A DNA stretch of 21,460 nt. Source: JADJNW01 sp964596135. GTDB lineage: Bacteria > Bacteroidota > Bacteroidia > Chitinophagales > Saprospiraceae. The notes beneath the pieces are model-generated. The model was not told the DNA's origin. It made no database searches and worked only from the letters and a program-made list of their open reading frames with translations. Made by a program: the position numbers and the translations under genes. Shown in pieces: positions 10,501 to 16,601 of the stretch. Within the stretch, counting starts at the first letter, position 1, and each line of letters starts with the position of its first letter. Location: positions 1 to 21,460 of the forward strand of contig CAZQTF010000040.1 in assembly GCA_964596135.1 (NCBI GenBank). Reading direction: 5' to 3'.

Positions 10501-10940
10501 TCACTGCGCAAATCGGAGATAACCTCAATCAGGTCGCTTTAACCGATGATTGCTACGACCTGTCAGACAATTTTGTGGCGGTAGTATTCCCTGTTCCGGC
10601 AACAGATGGAGACGCTGGAGTAACCGCGCGACAACAACCATCAGAACCTTTGGAAATACTTACAGAAAGCACCGCACCGATGGAGTTGTCAATAGCGCCT
10701 AACCCGGCGGTTGATAGAATTCGACTGAATGTTGTTGCCAATAATCCTGAATCGGACGAAGGAACGATTCGCATTTACAGTCAGACCGGGCAACTGATGC
10801 ACGAAGAACGAATCCAGATGGCAACCGGAGGCAATGAAACGCAAATAAGAATCAGCGATCTGCCGGATGGCTTGTATTTGTTGCAATTGCGCAATGGTAA
10901 GCAGGTACAGACGATACGATTCCTGAAGCAGTGGCAGTGA
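4512..10940 (+). CDS. Giant secreted protein of 18 tandem unassigned modules with T9SS type A sorting domain
   Basis: The product is 2142 residues. I start it at the ATG at 4512 (ATG at 4518 also possible), because MKMKSTLLFLLFISVWSTMSA is a good signal peptide cut before Gln. The frame is open back to a TTG at 4374, but the added 46 residues are not signal-like. Residues 23 to about 2028 form 18 modules of 110-116 residues. Consensus features in order: DGGTVSL, a Cys (often CxGDG), YxYVITDENNII, FDF, YRVWGLSYTGNL, GDNA, then a second Cys in CYDLSDNFV. The end (about 2057-2142) is a type A T9SS domain: LSIAPNPAVDRI, YSQTGQLM, LPDGLYLLQLRNG. So it is probably a surface-attached or released fibre-like protein. 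I know no named family for the module and assign no ligand or enzyme activity. It forms a single transcription unit closed by the terminator at 11049. Confidence 0.9.
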   Translation: MKMKSTLLFLLFISVWSTMSAQIRPGWCIQDAVVSTSGGQSELYFCEGDGVPDQARFKVSPFAQPFAYLVTDENNIILRVSRNNTINFEGLGGGRLRVWAFAYLGNILAEPGQDATTAVLADICYGLTQNFIPVGGIVPDGGTVATTDGRTSLFTCPDDGNSDVITFTNTSPDPFYSYVITDENNIILAFATGNSFDFENISAEKVRVWGVSYIGRINAQIGDDLSTIAFASGCFDLSDNFVEITRANPDGGTVSLTSGETTKTICAENLAGDVVRFVSETTADNPYAFIVTDENGVVIAVLDGNTADFSLSEPGICRIYGVSYTGELKVGEGDDISSAILSDDCFDLSDNFVTIIKREVDGGTVSLAGGGNNATVCVEGGASEALSFVHTTSVDDANYVFIVTDQNNVIQAVVDGSSINFANVSARNLRVWGLSYTGTLLAKPGDNAATSALASECYDLSDNFISILRKSVDGGTISLENGGEAITACVGDGRPDIFGFSNNSTSVESYIYIVTTLDGRVIGFINGDQFNFETLSVPEARIYGLSYSGAFTVQLGDNINRVNLSSECADLSDNFVTVTGKFIDGGTVSLEDGSTKAKLCSGDGSSSVLNFVTNSNTGDNYAFVITNVNNDIIAFANGNSYDFAGNINATFRVWGLSYSGTVLAQPGDNAARIQLTDECFELSDNFITVTRSVVDGAAISLENGATEAVLCLGTAQSNRFVFANTSLFGNYAYLLTNEQNIVIETTLANAFDLAGFSAGVYRVWGVSYIGNLTVRPGDDAAAVALADDCFDLSDNFVTINTDEVEGGIVSLAGGGDGATVCIGDFNPDELSFATNETTGDYVFLVTNEENTILAITSGNSFNFNDVDAAVLRVWGLAYSGDLTAQIGDNAATVDLSDACYDLSDNFLTIVRQIVDGGTVSLENGDTLLVACAGVDGAPFSTFVNTSTAGGNYAYLITNEQNTVQAVSESNSFTFADFPQGIYRVWGVSYTGNLAVQAGDDASATPLSDECYDLSGNFVTIIQKDVDGGTVSLENGDTSASVCGASSTPGQLTFDFQSASNADYLFVITNTDNEIFAILNGNSVSFNGVRIGDYRVWGVSYTGNVQARAGQNLFEIEISSECFDISDNFVSVRKEETTGGAIAAATGGTEFTFCPGNGKPDMVQLSTTGNSSGTYAFVLTNDNNAFISVLPGASIDFDTLPVGVYRIWGLAFTGNLIIQPGDDAALVEISDACYDLSDNFIRVATELPDGGTVSLVENEIRQFTCPGDDKADIIEFFNEGSSGQNFVFLITDENNIIEAITTENSYDFEAGTEGINRVWGLAYSGNLTAQVGDDAAATILSDDCYDLSDNFVEIIRETPVGGDVFLQNGDTITFVCVGEGVSTVLKFDSTGTSRGDYIYVITDENNIIRNGIFGDEFDFSFLPLGTYRVWGLAYTGTLTATIGDVVTEVPISDDCFDLSDTYASVVIGESDGGMVATNDGATSVSICVGDGETDVIAFDSTSIAAANYVYLITDKNNVVLAIAEGDSFDFENLDVDTCRVWGLSYSGDLLVQVGDNAGAVDLASGCAELSGNFILVDRSLVDGAMIASDRNADVIYTCVGDGVSDLIVFSNTSSATNAQYIYVLTNENNVIRGTVSGSQFDFETAGVGISRVWGVSYTGQFTGAFGVNLLTSNLATGCFNVSENFITISRDRPLGGDVSTEDGATSTLFCPSPSTPTLKFQTTSNRRTGYIFVVTDANNTIVAFSTDNEVNFEKLAVGTYRVWGLSYTGTLSLNIGDNILGTDPLATSCFEISANFVEVYRATLVDGGRIANLEGPDTLYVCRENESADLVVLGNDSEAADANYRYILTDSNNIILSRNLESDVVDFNGAMPGIYHIWGISYTGNFLALASDNASTAILSDSCYQLSENFIAIFVDTPRGGTVTTTDSLTFIEPVLDLAEPTLYSFRSANTSILKYQYVVTNNFDVIVAFIDSVDVNFEDLAFWGTLKIWGLAYTGNITAQIGDNLNQVALTDDCYDLSDNFVAVVFPVPATDGDAGVTARQQPSEPLEILTESTAPMELSIAPNPAVDRIRLNVVANNPESDEGTIRIYSQTGQLMHEERIQMATGGNETQIRISDLPDGLYLLQLRNGKQVQTIRFLKQWQ
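4578..10596 (+). repeat. 18 in-frame tandem repeats of 330-348 bp within the giant secreted protein
   Basis: Units start at 4578, 4926, 5256, 5589, 5925, 6258, 6591, 6921, 7251, 7584, 7917, 8250, 8583, 8916, 9249, 9585, 9921 and 10260, each marked by a (P/V)DGG-like opening and closed by an (S/T/D)xCxxLSxNF-like end. Most units are exactly 333 bp. Seventeen of 18 contain both consensus cysteines, about 75-80 residues apart; the last unit lacks the first. Codons for the same motif differ between units, so most duplications are old, though some neighbouring segments are nearly identical. Confidence 0.93.
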
Positions 10941-11048
10941 TGATAGAAATTGGGTGTTGAATACTGGATAGTTGTTGATTGATATTTATGTATTTAGAAG
11001 CCCAGGTTTGACAGCTTACAAATTTTTTGAGTTGGTATAAATATTTGT

Positions 11049-11087
11049 AAAGCGGTGTCAGTTTTAAGACTGCACCGCTTTCTTTTT
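11049..11087 (+). terminator. Intrinsic terminator after the giant repeat protein
   Basis: AAAGCGGTG (11049-11057) pairs with CACCGCTTT (11073-11081). An inner CAGT/ACTG stem follows after a single bulged T, with a 6-base loop. C plus six T follow on the plus strand at 11082-11088. It lies about 110 bases after the stop at 10940. It may also stop the convergent receptor transcript, but the T-tract on that side is weak. Confidence 0.85.
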
Positions 11088-11095
11088 TAGGTTTT

Positions 11096-13360
11096 TCAAA
11101 ATTCCAGCCTTCCGGTAAGCCAGAAGCTCCTGCCTATACCGTCCACGCCGGAGCCATGAATGCGATATGCCTCATTAAAGAGATTTTGCAAACCGGCATT
11201 CAGTTCAATTTTATTAAAACGATAACCCGCTTTCAAATTGAATATATTCCAGGCTGGCGTACCATTCGGATTGATGCGATGGTCGGATTTGTCATCACCA
11301 GCGAGGCGATTTTGCTCCCCTGCATACAGCCATTCTGCTTGCCCGAACCAGCCCGTGTGGCGATAAGAAAACGCTACACGACCATTGAACGGCGGAATCC
11401 GGCGCATCGGCTCATCTGCGGAGGTATTCTGACCGTAGGTGTAAGCCGCGCTTGCGAAAACAGATAAGCGATTGTTCAAGCGGATATGACCATCAAATTC
11501 AACACCTTGTAAATAAGATTCCGATACATTTTCTTTTTTGTACACATCTTCACCATTGTAGGTTGGCTGCCCGTTAAAAGTACTGCGCACTCTGGCAATC
11601 AGATCGTACAATTGCGTGCGGTACGCCGCGAGATTAGCTGCAAAAACCGGCGTTTTGATTTTATAACCCAATTCAAAAGTGAGGGTTTTTTCTGGCTTCA
11701 ATCCGGTACTGGGTGTTTCGATGCCAAAGTCGAAGCTGCCAAACGTGCTGACGTCGTTCACATTTGGCGCGCGGAAGCCCGTATTCACGGAAGCGGTCAG
11801 CGCCTGCGCCGATGTGAGTGCGTAGCATACAGAAGCGTTGCCCACCAGTGCGGTTGGATTGATTTCGGTGTTGCCGAAGGTGGCGTCCTGGATGCGCAGC
11901 GAAAAGTAATTGAACCGGGCACCGAGATTCAAGGATAACTTACTGAAATCCAGGGTGTGGGAAGTAAAAATCGCCAGGTTGTCCGTGTAAGTATCCTCTT
12001 CCGGGTATAAACCTCGCCGGGGAGTGATGACGCCAGTTTCGATATCGCGATTCTGCGCCTGGCTGTTAACGCGATCGTTGTAGAATTCGACGCCCGAGAC
12101 GATCCGCCAGCGCTCACCCGGCTGAGAAATAACTTCCCCGATAACGCCAATGGTGTTCACTTCGTCTTCTTCTTCGGTTTGCACCGTGCTGTCGTTGCGG
12201 CGGAATTCTCTGCCTTCGAGTAGATTTTGCCAGGAGGCAGTTACTTTCCACTCGTTGAGCCACTTGTGATCGGCATTTGCAAATTGCAAGCGCGCGTAAG
12301 CCATCTGTCGGTTTTGTGGATTAAATTGCCAAAACGCGTAACCACGTTGCGCCACCTGATCGTAGCGTCCTACATCGCTCTGGAAAACACCGTTGTAAGC
12401 CAGCGTCAGCAAGCCTTTTCCGCCGAGCTTGAATACACTTTTTAAGTCGCCTGCCATTTCGTTGTAAGCGGAGGGCGCCTCTTTGCCCAGGTCTTTTCCG
12501 GCAACCAAATCGCCAAAATCTTTGTAATCAAAACCTGCCAAAATAGCGACCTTGTTACCGGATAGCTTTAATTCTCCCCGGCCGGACTTTTCCATATCGT
12601 CGCTCAAATATTTGGCGTAAGCCGCCCCGCCGAAGCGGAATTTATTTGCTGAAAATTGCGGGTTTCGCGTGAATACCTGAATCGTGCCGCCGAGCGCGTC
12701 GCTGCCGTACAGCACCGAGCCTGCCCCGCGTACCACCTCGATTTGCTCTATGTTTAAAGGATTGACCAATACGAAATATTGATTCGGACCATAGCGATAC
12801 GTGGAATTATTCATGCGGATACCGTCGAGCATGAGGAGAGTTTGATTGCCGGTCAGCCCGCGCACAAAGGGCGAACCGCTGCCATGATTGGTTTTTTGTA
12901 CCCATACGCCGGTAGCACCGATGAGTGCTTCCGGGGCAGTACGATAAGCATTTTCTATAATATCGCGTTGCGTGATAAGTGTAACTGCTTCAGGTACATC
13001 GAATTGGCTTCGAGCATCGCGCTGCGCGGTGACCACCACGCCACTGTTGAGGATATAATTCACAAGTTGAAGTGAAATGCTTCCCAAATCAGTTGTAGTG
13101 TTGTCAACGTAAACTTTCTTGATGATTGTCTCATAACTTACGTGCGAAATTTCAAGGGCGTAATTCCCCGAGGCAGGAAATGTTATTTGAAAAATGCCCT
13201 CGTCATTCGTAACCACGCCTATTCGGGCTTCTTTTACAAAAATGGTTGCATTGGCGACAGGCGCTCCGGTACGCTGGTCGGTAATCGTTCCGGTGAGCGA
13301 TTGCCCTACAAGAGAATAGCCAAGCACCAGCAGAAGTGCTGCAAAAAGTGTTGAACGCAT
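11096..13360 (-). CDS. TonB-dependent outer-membrane receptor, haem/haemoglobin-receptor-like
   Basis: A 754-residue outer-membrane importer powered by TonB-ExbBD. Seen: signal peptide 1-19 (cut before Gln20); carboxypeptidase-regulatory-like domain about 22-105; a TonB-box-like VVVTAQR at 108-114; plug about 118-232 with RDIIENAYRTAPEALIGATG, SPFVRGLTGNQ, LLMLDGIRMNN, IEQIEVVRGAGSVLYGSDA and LGGTI; then a 22-strand-type barrel ending in the aromatic C-terminal signal (GRLEF). The plug stretch with QKTNHGSGSPFVRG and the near-terminal YRIHGSGVDGIGRSFW resemble haemoglobin/haem receptors, so an iron or haem ligand is plausible but not proven. No SusD partner is beside it, which argues against a glycan system. 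It is divergent from the gene at 13520, with a 159-bp spacer. I see no exact -7 element for it; TAATTTTA at 13399-13392 is the best near match. Confidence 0.9.
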   Translation of the reverse strand: MRSTLFAALLLVLGYSLVGQSLTGTITDQRTGAPVANATIFVKEARIGVVTNDEGIFQITFPASGNYALEISHVSYETIIKKVYVDNTTTDLGSISLQLVNYILNSGVVVTAQRDARSQFDVPEAVTLITQRDIIENAYRTAPEALIGATGVWVQKTNHGSGSPFVRGLTGNQTLLMLDGIRMNNSTYRYGPNQYFVLVNPLNIEQIEVVRGAGSVLYGSDALGGTIQVFTRNPQFSANKFRFGGAAYAKYLSDDMEKSGRGELKLSGNKVAILAGFDYKDFGDLVAGKDLGKEAPSAYNEMAGDLKSVFKLGGKGLLTLAYNGVFQSDVGRYDQVAQRGYAFWQFNPQNRQMAYARLQFANADHKWLNEWKVTASWQNLLEGREFRRNDSTVQTEEEDEVNTIGVIGEVISQPGERWRIVSGVEFYNDRVNSQAQNRDIETGVITPRRGLYPEEDTYTDNLAIFTSHTLDFSKLSLNLGARFNYFSLRIQDATFGNTEINPTALVGNASVCYALTSAQALTASVNTGFRAPNVNDVSTFGSFDFGIETPSTGLKPEKTLTFELGYKIKTPVFAANLAAYRTQLYDLIARVRSTFNGQPTYNGEDVYKKENVSESYLQGVEFDGHIRLNNRLSVFASAAYTYGQNTSADEPMRRIPPFNGRVAFSYRHTGWFGQAEWLYAGEQNRLAGDDKSDHRINPNGTPAWNIFNLKAGYRFNKIELNAGLQNLFNEAYRIHGSGVDGIGRSFWLTGRLEF

Positions 13361-13466
13361 CTTTAGGGCGATTAAATGGTGAACTATTCGGTAAAATTAG
13401 CACTCTGGAAATTGTGTCCTGGGTTTGTCAGGTAAACTTTAGATTAACTTTTGCCGGCATAAAGTG

Positions 13467-13496
13467 TTTTTCACAACAAAAGGCTTCGTACTTTTG
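13467..13496 (+). promoter_or_regulatory. Promoter of the two-helix TPR-like membrane protein
   Basis: TACTTTTG (13489-13496) matches TAnnTTTG exactly, with TTTT (13467-13470) 18 bases upstream as a -33 candidate. The start would fall near 13503, about 17 bases before the ATG at 13520. Confidence 0.65.
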
Positions 13497-13519
13497 CGAA
13501 AATTTTAATCACAACAACT

Positions 13520-14125
13520 ATGTTTCAAATCAATATTTACTTGCGCCTGGCATTGATCGCCGTGACGTTGATCGGAGGAATGGCGCTGGCATTTGCTTTC
13601 GGGTTTTGGTATGCATTTCCTTTTTTTCTGATTGGCATTTTTCTTTTGGTGGGCTACTTGATGCTGGGTACAGTGCAGTCGGCAGCGATGCTGTTGCAGG
13701 ATACTAATTTTGAAGCGGCAGAAAAGCGCCTCAAGCTGACGCTTACGCCCAGATTGTTGTACCCGACCAATCGTGCCTACTACTATATTCTGAAAGGTAC
13801 TTTGGCTATTGCGTTCAAAAATATGGATGAAGGCGAAATGTGGCTAAAAAAGGCGCAGGAAGTGAAATTGCCAACCGACAACGAAAAGGCAATGATTGAG
13901 CTACAACTGGCGAATATTGCGGCGAACAAAGGCAACTGGCAAAAAGCACAATTGCATTTTCGCAATATGAAAGGTCTGAAAATCACGGATGAAAATATTA
14001 AAGAGCAATATAAGCAATTCGAGAAAGTGATGAATCAACGGGGACAACTTAAAGCCGCCAGTCAGCAAGGCGGAGCTATGGTGATGCGCCCCGGAGGCAA
14101 GCGCCGCCGCCCGAAAATGCGGTAG
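13520..14125 (+). CDS. Membrane-anchored TPR-like protein of unknown function
   Basis: This 201-residue protein has two adjacent membrane helices (about 6-28 and 31-53) with a very short turn, so the rest lies on one side, probably the cytoplasm. Residues about 60-165 are alpha-helical with TPR-like spacing: NFEAAEKRLKLTL, then YYYILKGTLAIAFKNMDEGEMWLKKAQEV, then LQLANIAANKGNWQKAQLHF. That is roughly three helix-turn-helix units. The tail is strongly basic (PGGKRRRPKMR). TPR-like folds usually hold partner proteins; no partner is indicated. The start is the ATG 24 bases after an exact -7 box. The gene runs tail-to-tail into the response regulator with only 16 bases between the stops and no terminator there. 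The gene is certain, the function unknown. Confidence 0.85.
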   Translation: MFQINIYLRLALIAVTLIGGMALAFAFGFWYAFPFFLIGIFLLVGYLMLGTVQSAAMLLQDTNFEAAEKRLKLTLTPRLLYPTNRAYYYILKGTLAIAFKNMDEGEMWLKKAQEVKLPTDNEKAMIELQLANIAANKGNWQKAQLHFRNMKGLKITDENIKEQYKQFEKVMNQRGQLKAASQQGGAMVMRPGGKRRRPKMR

Positions 14126-14141
14126 TTACTGGTTGCCGGAT

Positions 14142-14852
14142 TCATTCCACGACAAAGCGGTAGCCTACGCCTTTGATGGTAAGGATTTCAATGCCGGGGT
14201 CGTCCCGAAGATAGTCGCGGAGCTTGGTGATGTACACATCGAGGTTGCGGGAATTAAAAAACGAGTCGTCGCCCCAGATTTCATTGAGGATATCTTTTCG
14301 ATTGACGACAGTATTCCGATTTTCGATGAGAATGCGCAGCAATTCTGCTTCCCGATGCGAGAGTTTTCGTATTTTGTTATTGATTTTCAATTCATAACGC
14401 AAGGGGGAAAATTCATATGCGCCAATTGCTATTGGCTCAATTCCATTATTTGTAGCAGTTCCTGATGCAGCGCTGCTTTGGGTTATTTTTAGCAAATTCT
14501 GAATCCGTACAATCAGCTCTTCCATGCTGAAAGGCTTGCGAATGTAGTCGTTTCCGCCCGATTGAAACCCCTTAAGCACATCTTCGGTTTGCGTTTTGGC
14601 GGTGAGAAAAATAATTGGAAGATTCGGATTTGTTTCGCGAATTTCGGTGGCAATCGTATAGCCGTCTTTTTGCGGAAGCATCACATCCAGCACGCAGATA
14701 TCTGGCTGGAATTCTGTAAACGCCTGGAGCGCACGCTGCCCTTCGCTCACCATTTTTACTTCAAACTGGCGACTCTCTAAGCTTTCCTTGACAATTCTGC
14801 CCAGAAATAGCTCATCTTCAATATAAAACACTTTTATTTTTTCTGTATTCAT
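14142..14852 (-). CDS. OmpR/PhoB-family response regulator (RprY-like)
   Basis: A 236-residue cytoplasmic transcription factor. The receiver domain (about 6-122) has the acidic pocket E12-D13, phospho-acceptor D56 in CVLDVMLPQKDG, T84 in LTAKT and K106 in RKPFS; all key residues are present. After a Ser/Thr-rich linker (124-136), the winged-helix DNA-binding domain covers 143-236, with LSHREAELLRIL, a recognition helix in SRNLDVYITKLRDYL and the wing GVGYRFV. The receiver resembles Bacteroides RprY. The ATG at 14852 follows the kinase stop with only three bases between, so the two are co-transcribed and translationally close. Regulators of this family bind direct repeats spaced 10-11 bp. Repeats of that kind lie in the intergenic region upstream of this operon (16514-16550) and before the barrel gene (20790-20826), so both are likely targets; that link is inference. 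Confidence 0.94.
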   Translation of the reverse strand: MNTEKIKVFYIEDELFLGRIVKESLESRQFEVKMVSEGQRALQAFTEFQPDICVLDVMLPQKDGYTIATEIRETNPNLPIIFLTAKTQTEDVLKGFQSGGNDYIRKPFSMEELIVRIQNLLKITQSSAASGTATNNGIEPIAIGAYEFSPLRYELKINNKIRKLSHREAELLRILIENRNTVVNRKDILNEIWGDDSFFNSRNLDVYITKLRDYLRDDPGIEILTIKGVGYRFVVE

Positions 14853-14855
14853 AAC

Positions 14856-16433
14856 TTACCCATTTTCTGATAAATGGTGGGTCCTCGGCAAATGCACAAC
14901 AAACCGGCTGCCTTCGCCCGGTTCGCTCGACAAATCAATGCTGCCACCGTGTTTTCTCACCACGTTTGCTACGTAACTCAGCCCCAGCCCGTGCCCTTTA
15001 ATATTGTGAACGTCGCCCGAAGCCACTCGGTAAAACTTCTCAAAAATACGTTGCTGATGCTCGTGGGCGATGCCAATCCCATTGTCCTCCACCGACAGGT
15101 TCAATTGTCCGTTCTGTTGTTCCAGCAGGATGCTGATTTTGGGCTCGTTCTTGCTGTATTTCAAGGCGTTATCAATCAAATTGTACACCACGCTGGTAAG
15201 ATGCGTTACATCACCCTGCATCATGAAATCGGCGCCGGCAGCCTCAAAATTTACTTTGGCATCATATTTTTCAAACTGTAGCTTCATGGATGCCACAATT
15301 TGCCGCACCATTTCCCGGAAGTCGAATCGCTCGGGGCGCAATTCCGGTTCGCCTTGTTCAAAAATCGCCATTTTCAGCACTTTATCCACCAGGATATTGA
15401 GGCGATTCAGTTCATTTTTGGAAATGTCGAGGTATTCGCGGGTGAGTTGCGGATTTTGCAAAGCGTTGAAATTGTTGAGCGCTTCGATGGCAACGCTCAC
15501 GGTAGCGATCGGCGTTTTCAGTTCGTGGGTTACATTGCTGATGAAATCGTTCTTCAATTGTGCCAGGCGCTGTTGTTGGCGTAAGCTTCTGTAAATCAGC
15601 CAGAAGGCTAAGGTCGTGATGCCTACTAAAAAAATGGAAAAGAACAATTGTGGCACGATTTTGCGGAAAAGGTAAGCACGATAACCGCTCAATTCTGCCG
15701 CAAACAGATCGCGCGGAGGCATCCCGCCCGGTACCGGGCCTACCGTAAGCTTCGAGTCATCGCCGTTCCATTCCTGGGAAAACGTTGATTTGAGCAAACG
15801 AAATTGCACCGGAATAGCGGCTTCCTGCAATTTGCGGGCGAAAGTGTGTGTAATATCGGCAACTTCCAGTGAATCTTCCCCGAGTTTGATGACCACATCC
15901 TCTGCGCCGTTGGATTGATTGACATTCAGGATGACCTGACGCAGCGCCCGGTTGATGTAGATAGAGCGAATGCTGTCGGATGGGAAAAATCGCCCTTTGG
16001 ACTGCCAGTGTTCGGTTTGCGGAAGCAGATTGCTGTCGAGCGCAGTGACCATTAGCTTTATCTTGCTGCTGTCTTTGGTGCGTTCGGGAAAACCGGATGC
16101 TTTGGAGATAAAGCGGAAATTAGTAGAGTCATTCCGGAAAATCAAAGTAGAAACTTCGGTACGTTGCACTGACTGGAATGATGTTTCGCCCGGCGTCATT
16201 ATATTTTGACAAGTATCGGAAGCATTCAGCACAAATTTGCTCTGGATGATGGAGTCCTGCAGCGTGGCAATGGCATCGTGAAACAGATTATCTGCTTCTT
16301 TTTGCAACCAGTTGCGTTGTTCATGATACACTTTTTGCAGCCAGAAAAGCTGAAAAGCCAACAACAACACAATGCTGGTGGACATCAGCACGATGGAGGT
16401 AATATGCTTATTCGATTGGTTCATATTAGTCAT
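14856..16433 (-). CDS. Sensor histidine kinase, two-helix membrane type (RprX-like)
   Basis: A 525-residue inner-membrane kinase. Transmembrane helices lie at about 11-33 and 260-281 and enclose a 225-residue periplasmic sensor region with no family I recognise. The cytoplasmic part has the dimerisation/phospho-acceptor helix NVTHELKTP with H303, and an ATPase domain with N-box NLIDNALKYSK (418-428), G1 box DNGIGI (450-455), F box FEKFYR (464-469) and G2 box GHGLGLS (480-486). All catalytic motifs are intact. There is no clear HAMP domain between TM2 and H303, as in many Bacteroidota kinases. It is the first gene of the operon with the response regulator three bases downstream. The start is taken at the ATG at 16433; the ATG at 16424 (three codons later) is equally possible. 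The signal sensed is unknown. The neighbouring GLPGLI and barrel genes suggest an envelope or outer-membrane cue. Confidence 0.94.
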   Translation of the reverse strand: MTNMNQSNKHITSIVLMSTSIVLLLAFQLFWLQKVYHEQRNWLQKEADNLFHDAIATLQDSIIQSKFVLNASDTCQNIMTPGETSFQSVQRTEVSTLIFRNDSTNFRFISKASGFPERTKDSSKIKLMVTALDSNLLPQTEHWQSKGRFFPSDSIRSIYINRALRQVILNVNQSNGAEDVVIKLGEDSLEVADITHTFARKLQEAAIPVQFRLLKSTFSQEWNGDDSKLTVGPVPGGMPPRDLFAAELSGYRAYLFRKIVPQLFFSIFLVGITTLAFWLIYRSLRQQQRLAQLKNDFISNVTHELKTPIATVSVAIEALNNFNALQNPQLTREYLDISKNELNRLNILVDKVLKMAIFEQGEPELRPERFDFREMVRQIVASMKLQFEKYDAKVNFEAAGADFMMQGDVTHLTSVVYNLIDNALKYSKNEPKISILLEQQNGQLNLSVEDNGIGIAHEHQQRIFEKFYRVASGDVHNIKGHGLGLSYVANVVRKHGGSIDLSSEPGEGSRFVVHLPRTHHLSENG

Positions 16434-16476
16434 TTTCCCGATATAACTGTCAAGGGTATCTTTCTTACACCGACAA

Positions 16477-16484
16477 CAAATTTA
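16477..16484 (-). promoter_or_regulatory. -7 element of the kinase/regulator operon
   Basis: Minus-strand TAAATTTG (16484 down to 16477) fits TAnnTTTG exactly and lies 44 bases before the kinase ATG at 16433. No good -33 box is seen at normal spacing; the closest TTG is only about 14 bases upstream. The TTAAC array begins about 20 bases further upstream, so autoregulation is possible. Confidence 0.5.
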
Positions 16485-16504
16485 CATCCTTCTGCATCAA
16501 GATG

Positions 16505-16550
16505 TTAGCCTCTTTAACCTTAATTAACTTTAAATCAAGGATGATTAACG
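16505..16550 (+). promoter_or_regulatory. Direct-repeat operator array of the GLPGLI promoter (candidate response-regulator sites)
   Basis: Half-sites read on the plus strand: TTAACC at 16514, TTAACT at 16524, a weaker ATCAAG at 16534 and TTAACG at 16545, so spacings are 10, 10 and 11. An extra TTAGCC sits at 16505. The last half-site starts 27 bp before the GLPGLI -7 box. The same spacings occur before the barrel gene at 17914-20706. The repeat period suits two dimers of an OmpR/PhoB-family regulator. Sites are seen; the binding protein is inferred. Confidence 0.65.
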
Positions 16551-16571
16551 CCTTTTGCAGGAGTGGCGGAT

Positions 16572-16579
16572 TACCTTTG
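16572..16579 (+). promoter_or_regulatory. -7 element of the GLPGLI gene
   Basis: TACCTTTG is an exact TAnnTTTG match. Transcription would start near 16586, so the ATG at 16602 is the right start and the upstream in-frame GTG at 16563 lies before the promoter element and is excluded. There is no good -33 box at 19 bp; the TTAACG half-site lies near that place, as expected for an activator-dependent promoter. Confidence 0.65.
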
Positions 16580-16601
16580 TCAAAAAAAAATTCATCCAAC
16601 C

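Noticed and set aside
4578..10596. CRISPR-like or satellite array
   Set aside because: The 330-348 bp units are in-frame protein modules with codon-level divergence, not short identical repeats with spacers.
1100..11012. Shared 12-base word CCCAGGTTTGAC at 1100-1111 and 11001-11012 as a dispersed repeat
   Set aside because: Several 12-base matches are expected by chance in a window of this size, and the flanks do not align.
13433..13449. TAAACT and TTAACT, 11 bp apart, in the gap between the haem-like receptor and the TPR-like gene, as a third operator copy
   Set aside because: Only two half-sites, one mismatched, and 45 bp rather than 27 bp from the -7 box; probably chance in AT-rich DNA.
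16563..16601. In-frame upstream GTG start for the GLPGLI gene
   Set aside because: It would place coding sequence over the exact TAnnTTTG element at 16572-16579; the ATG at 16602 is right for the promoter and the hydrophobic N-terminus.
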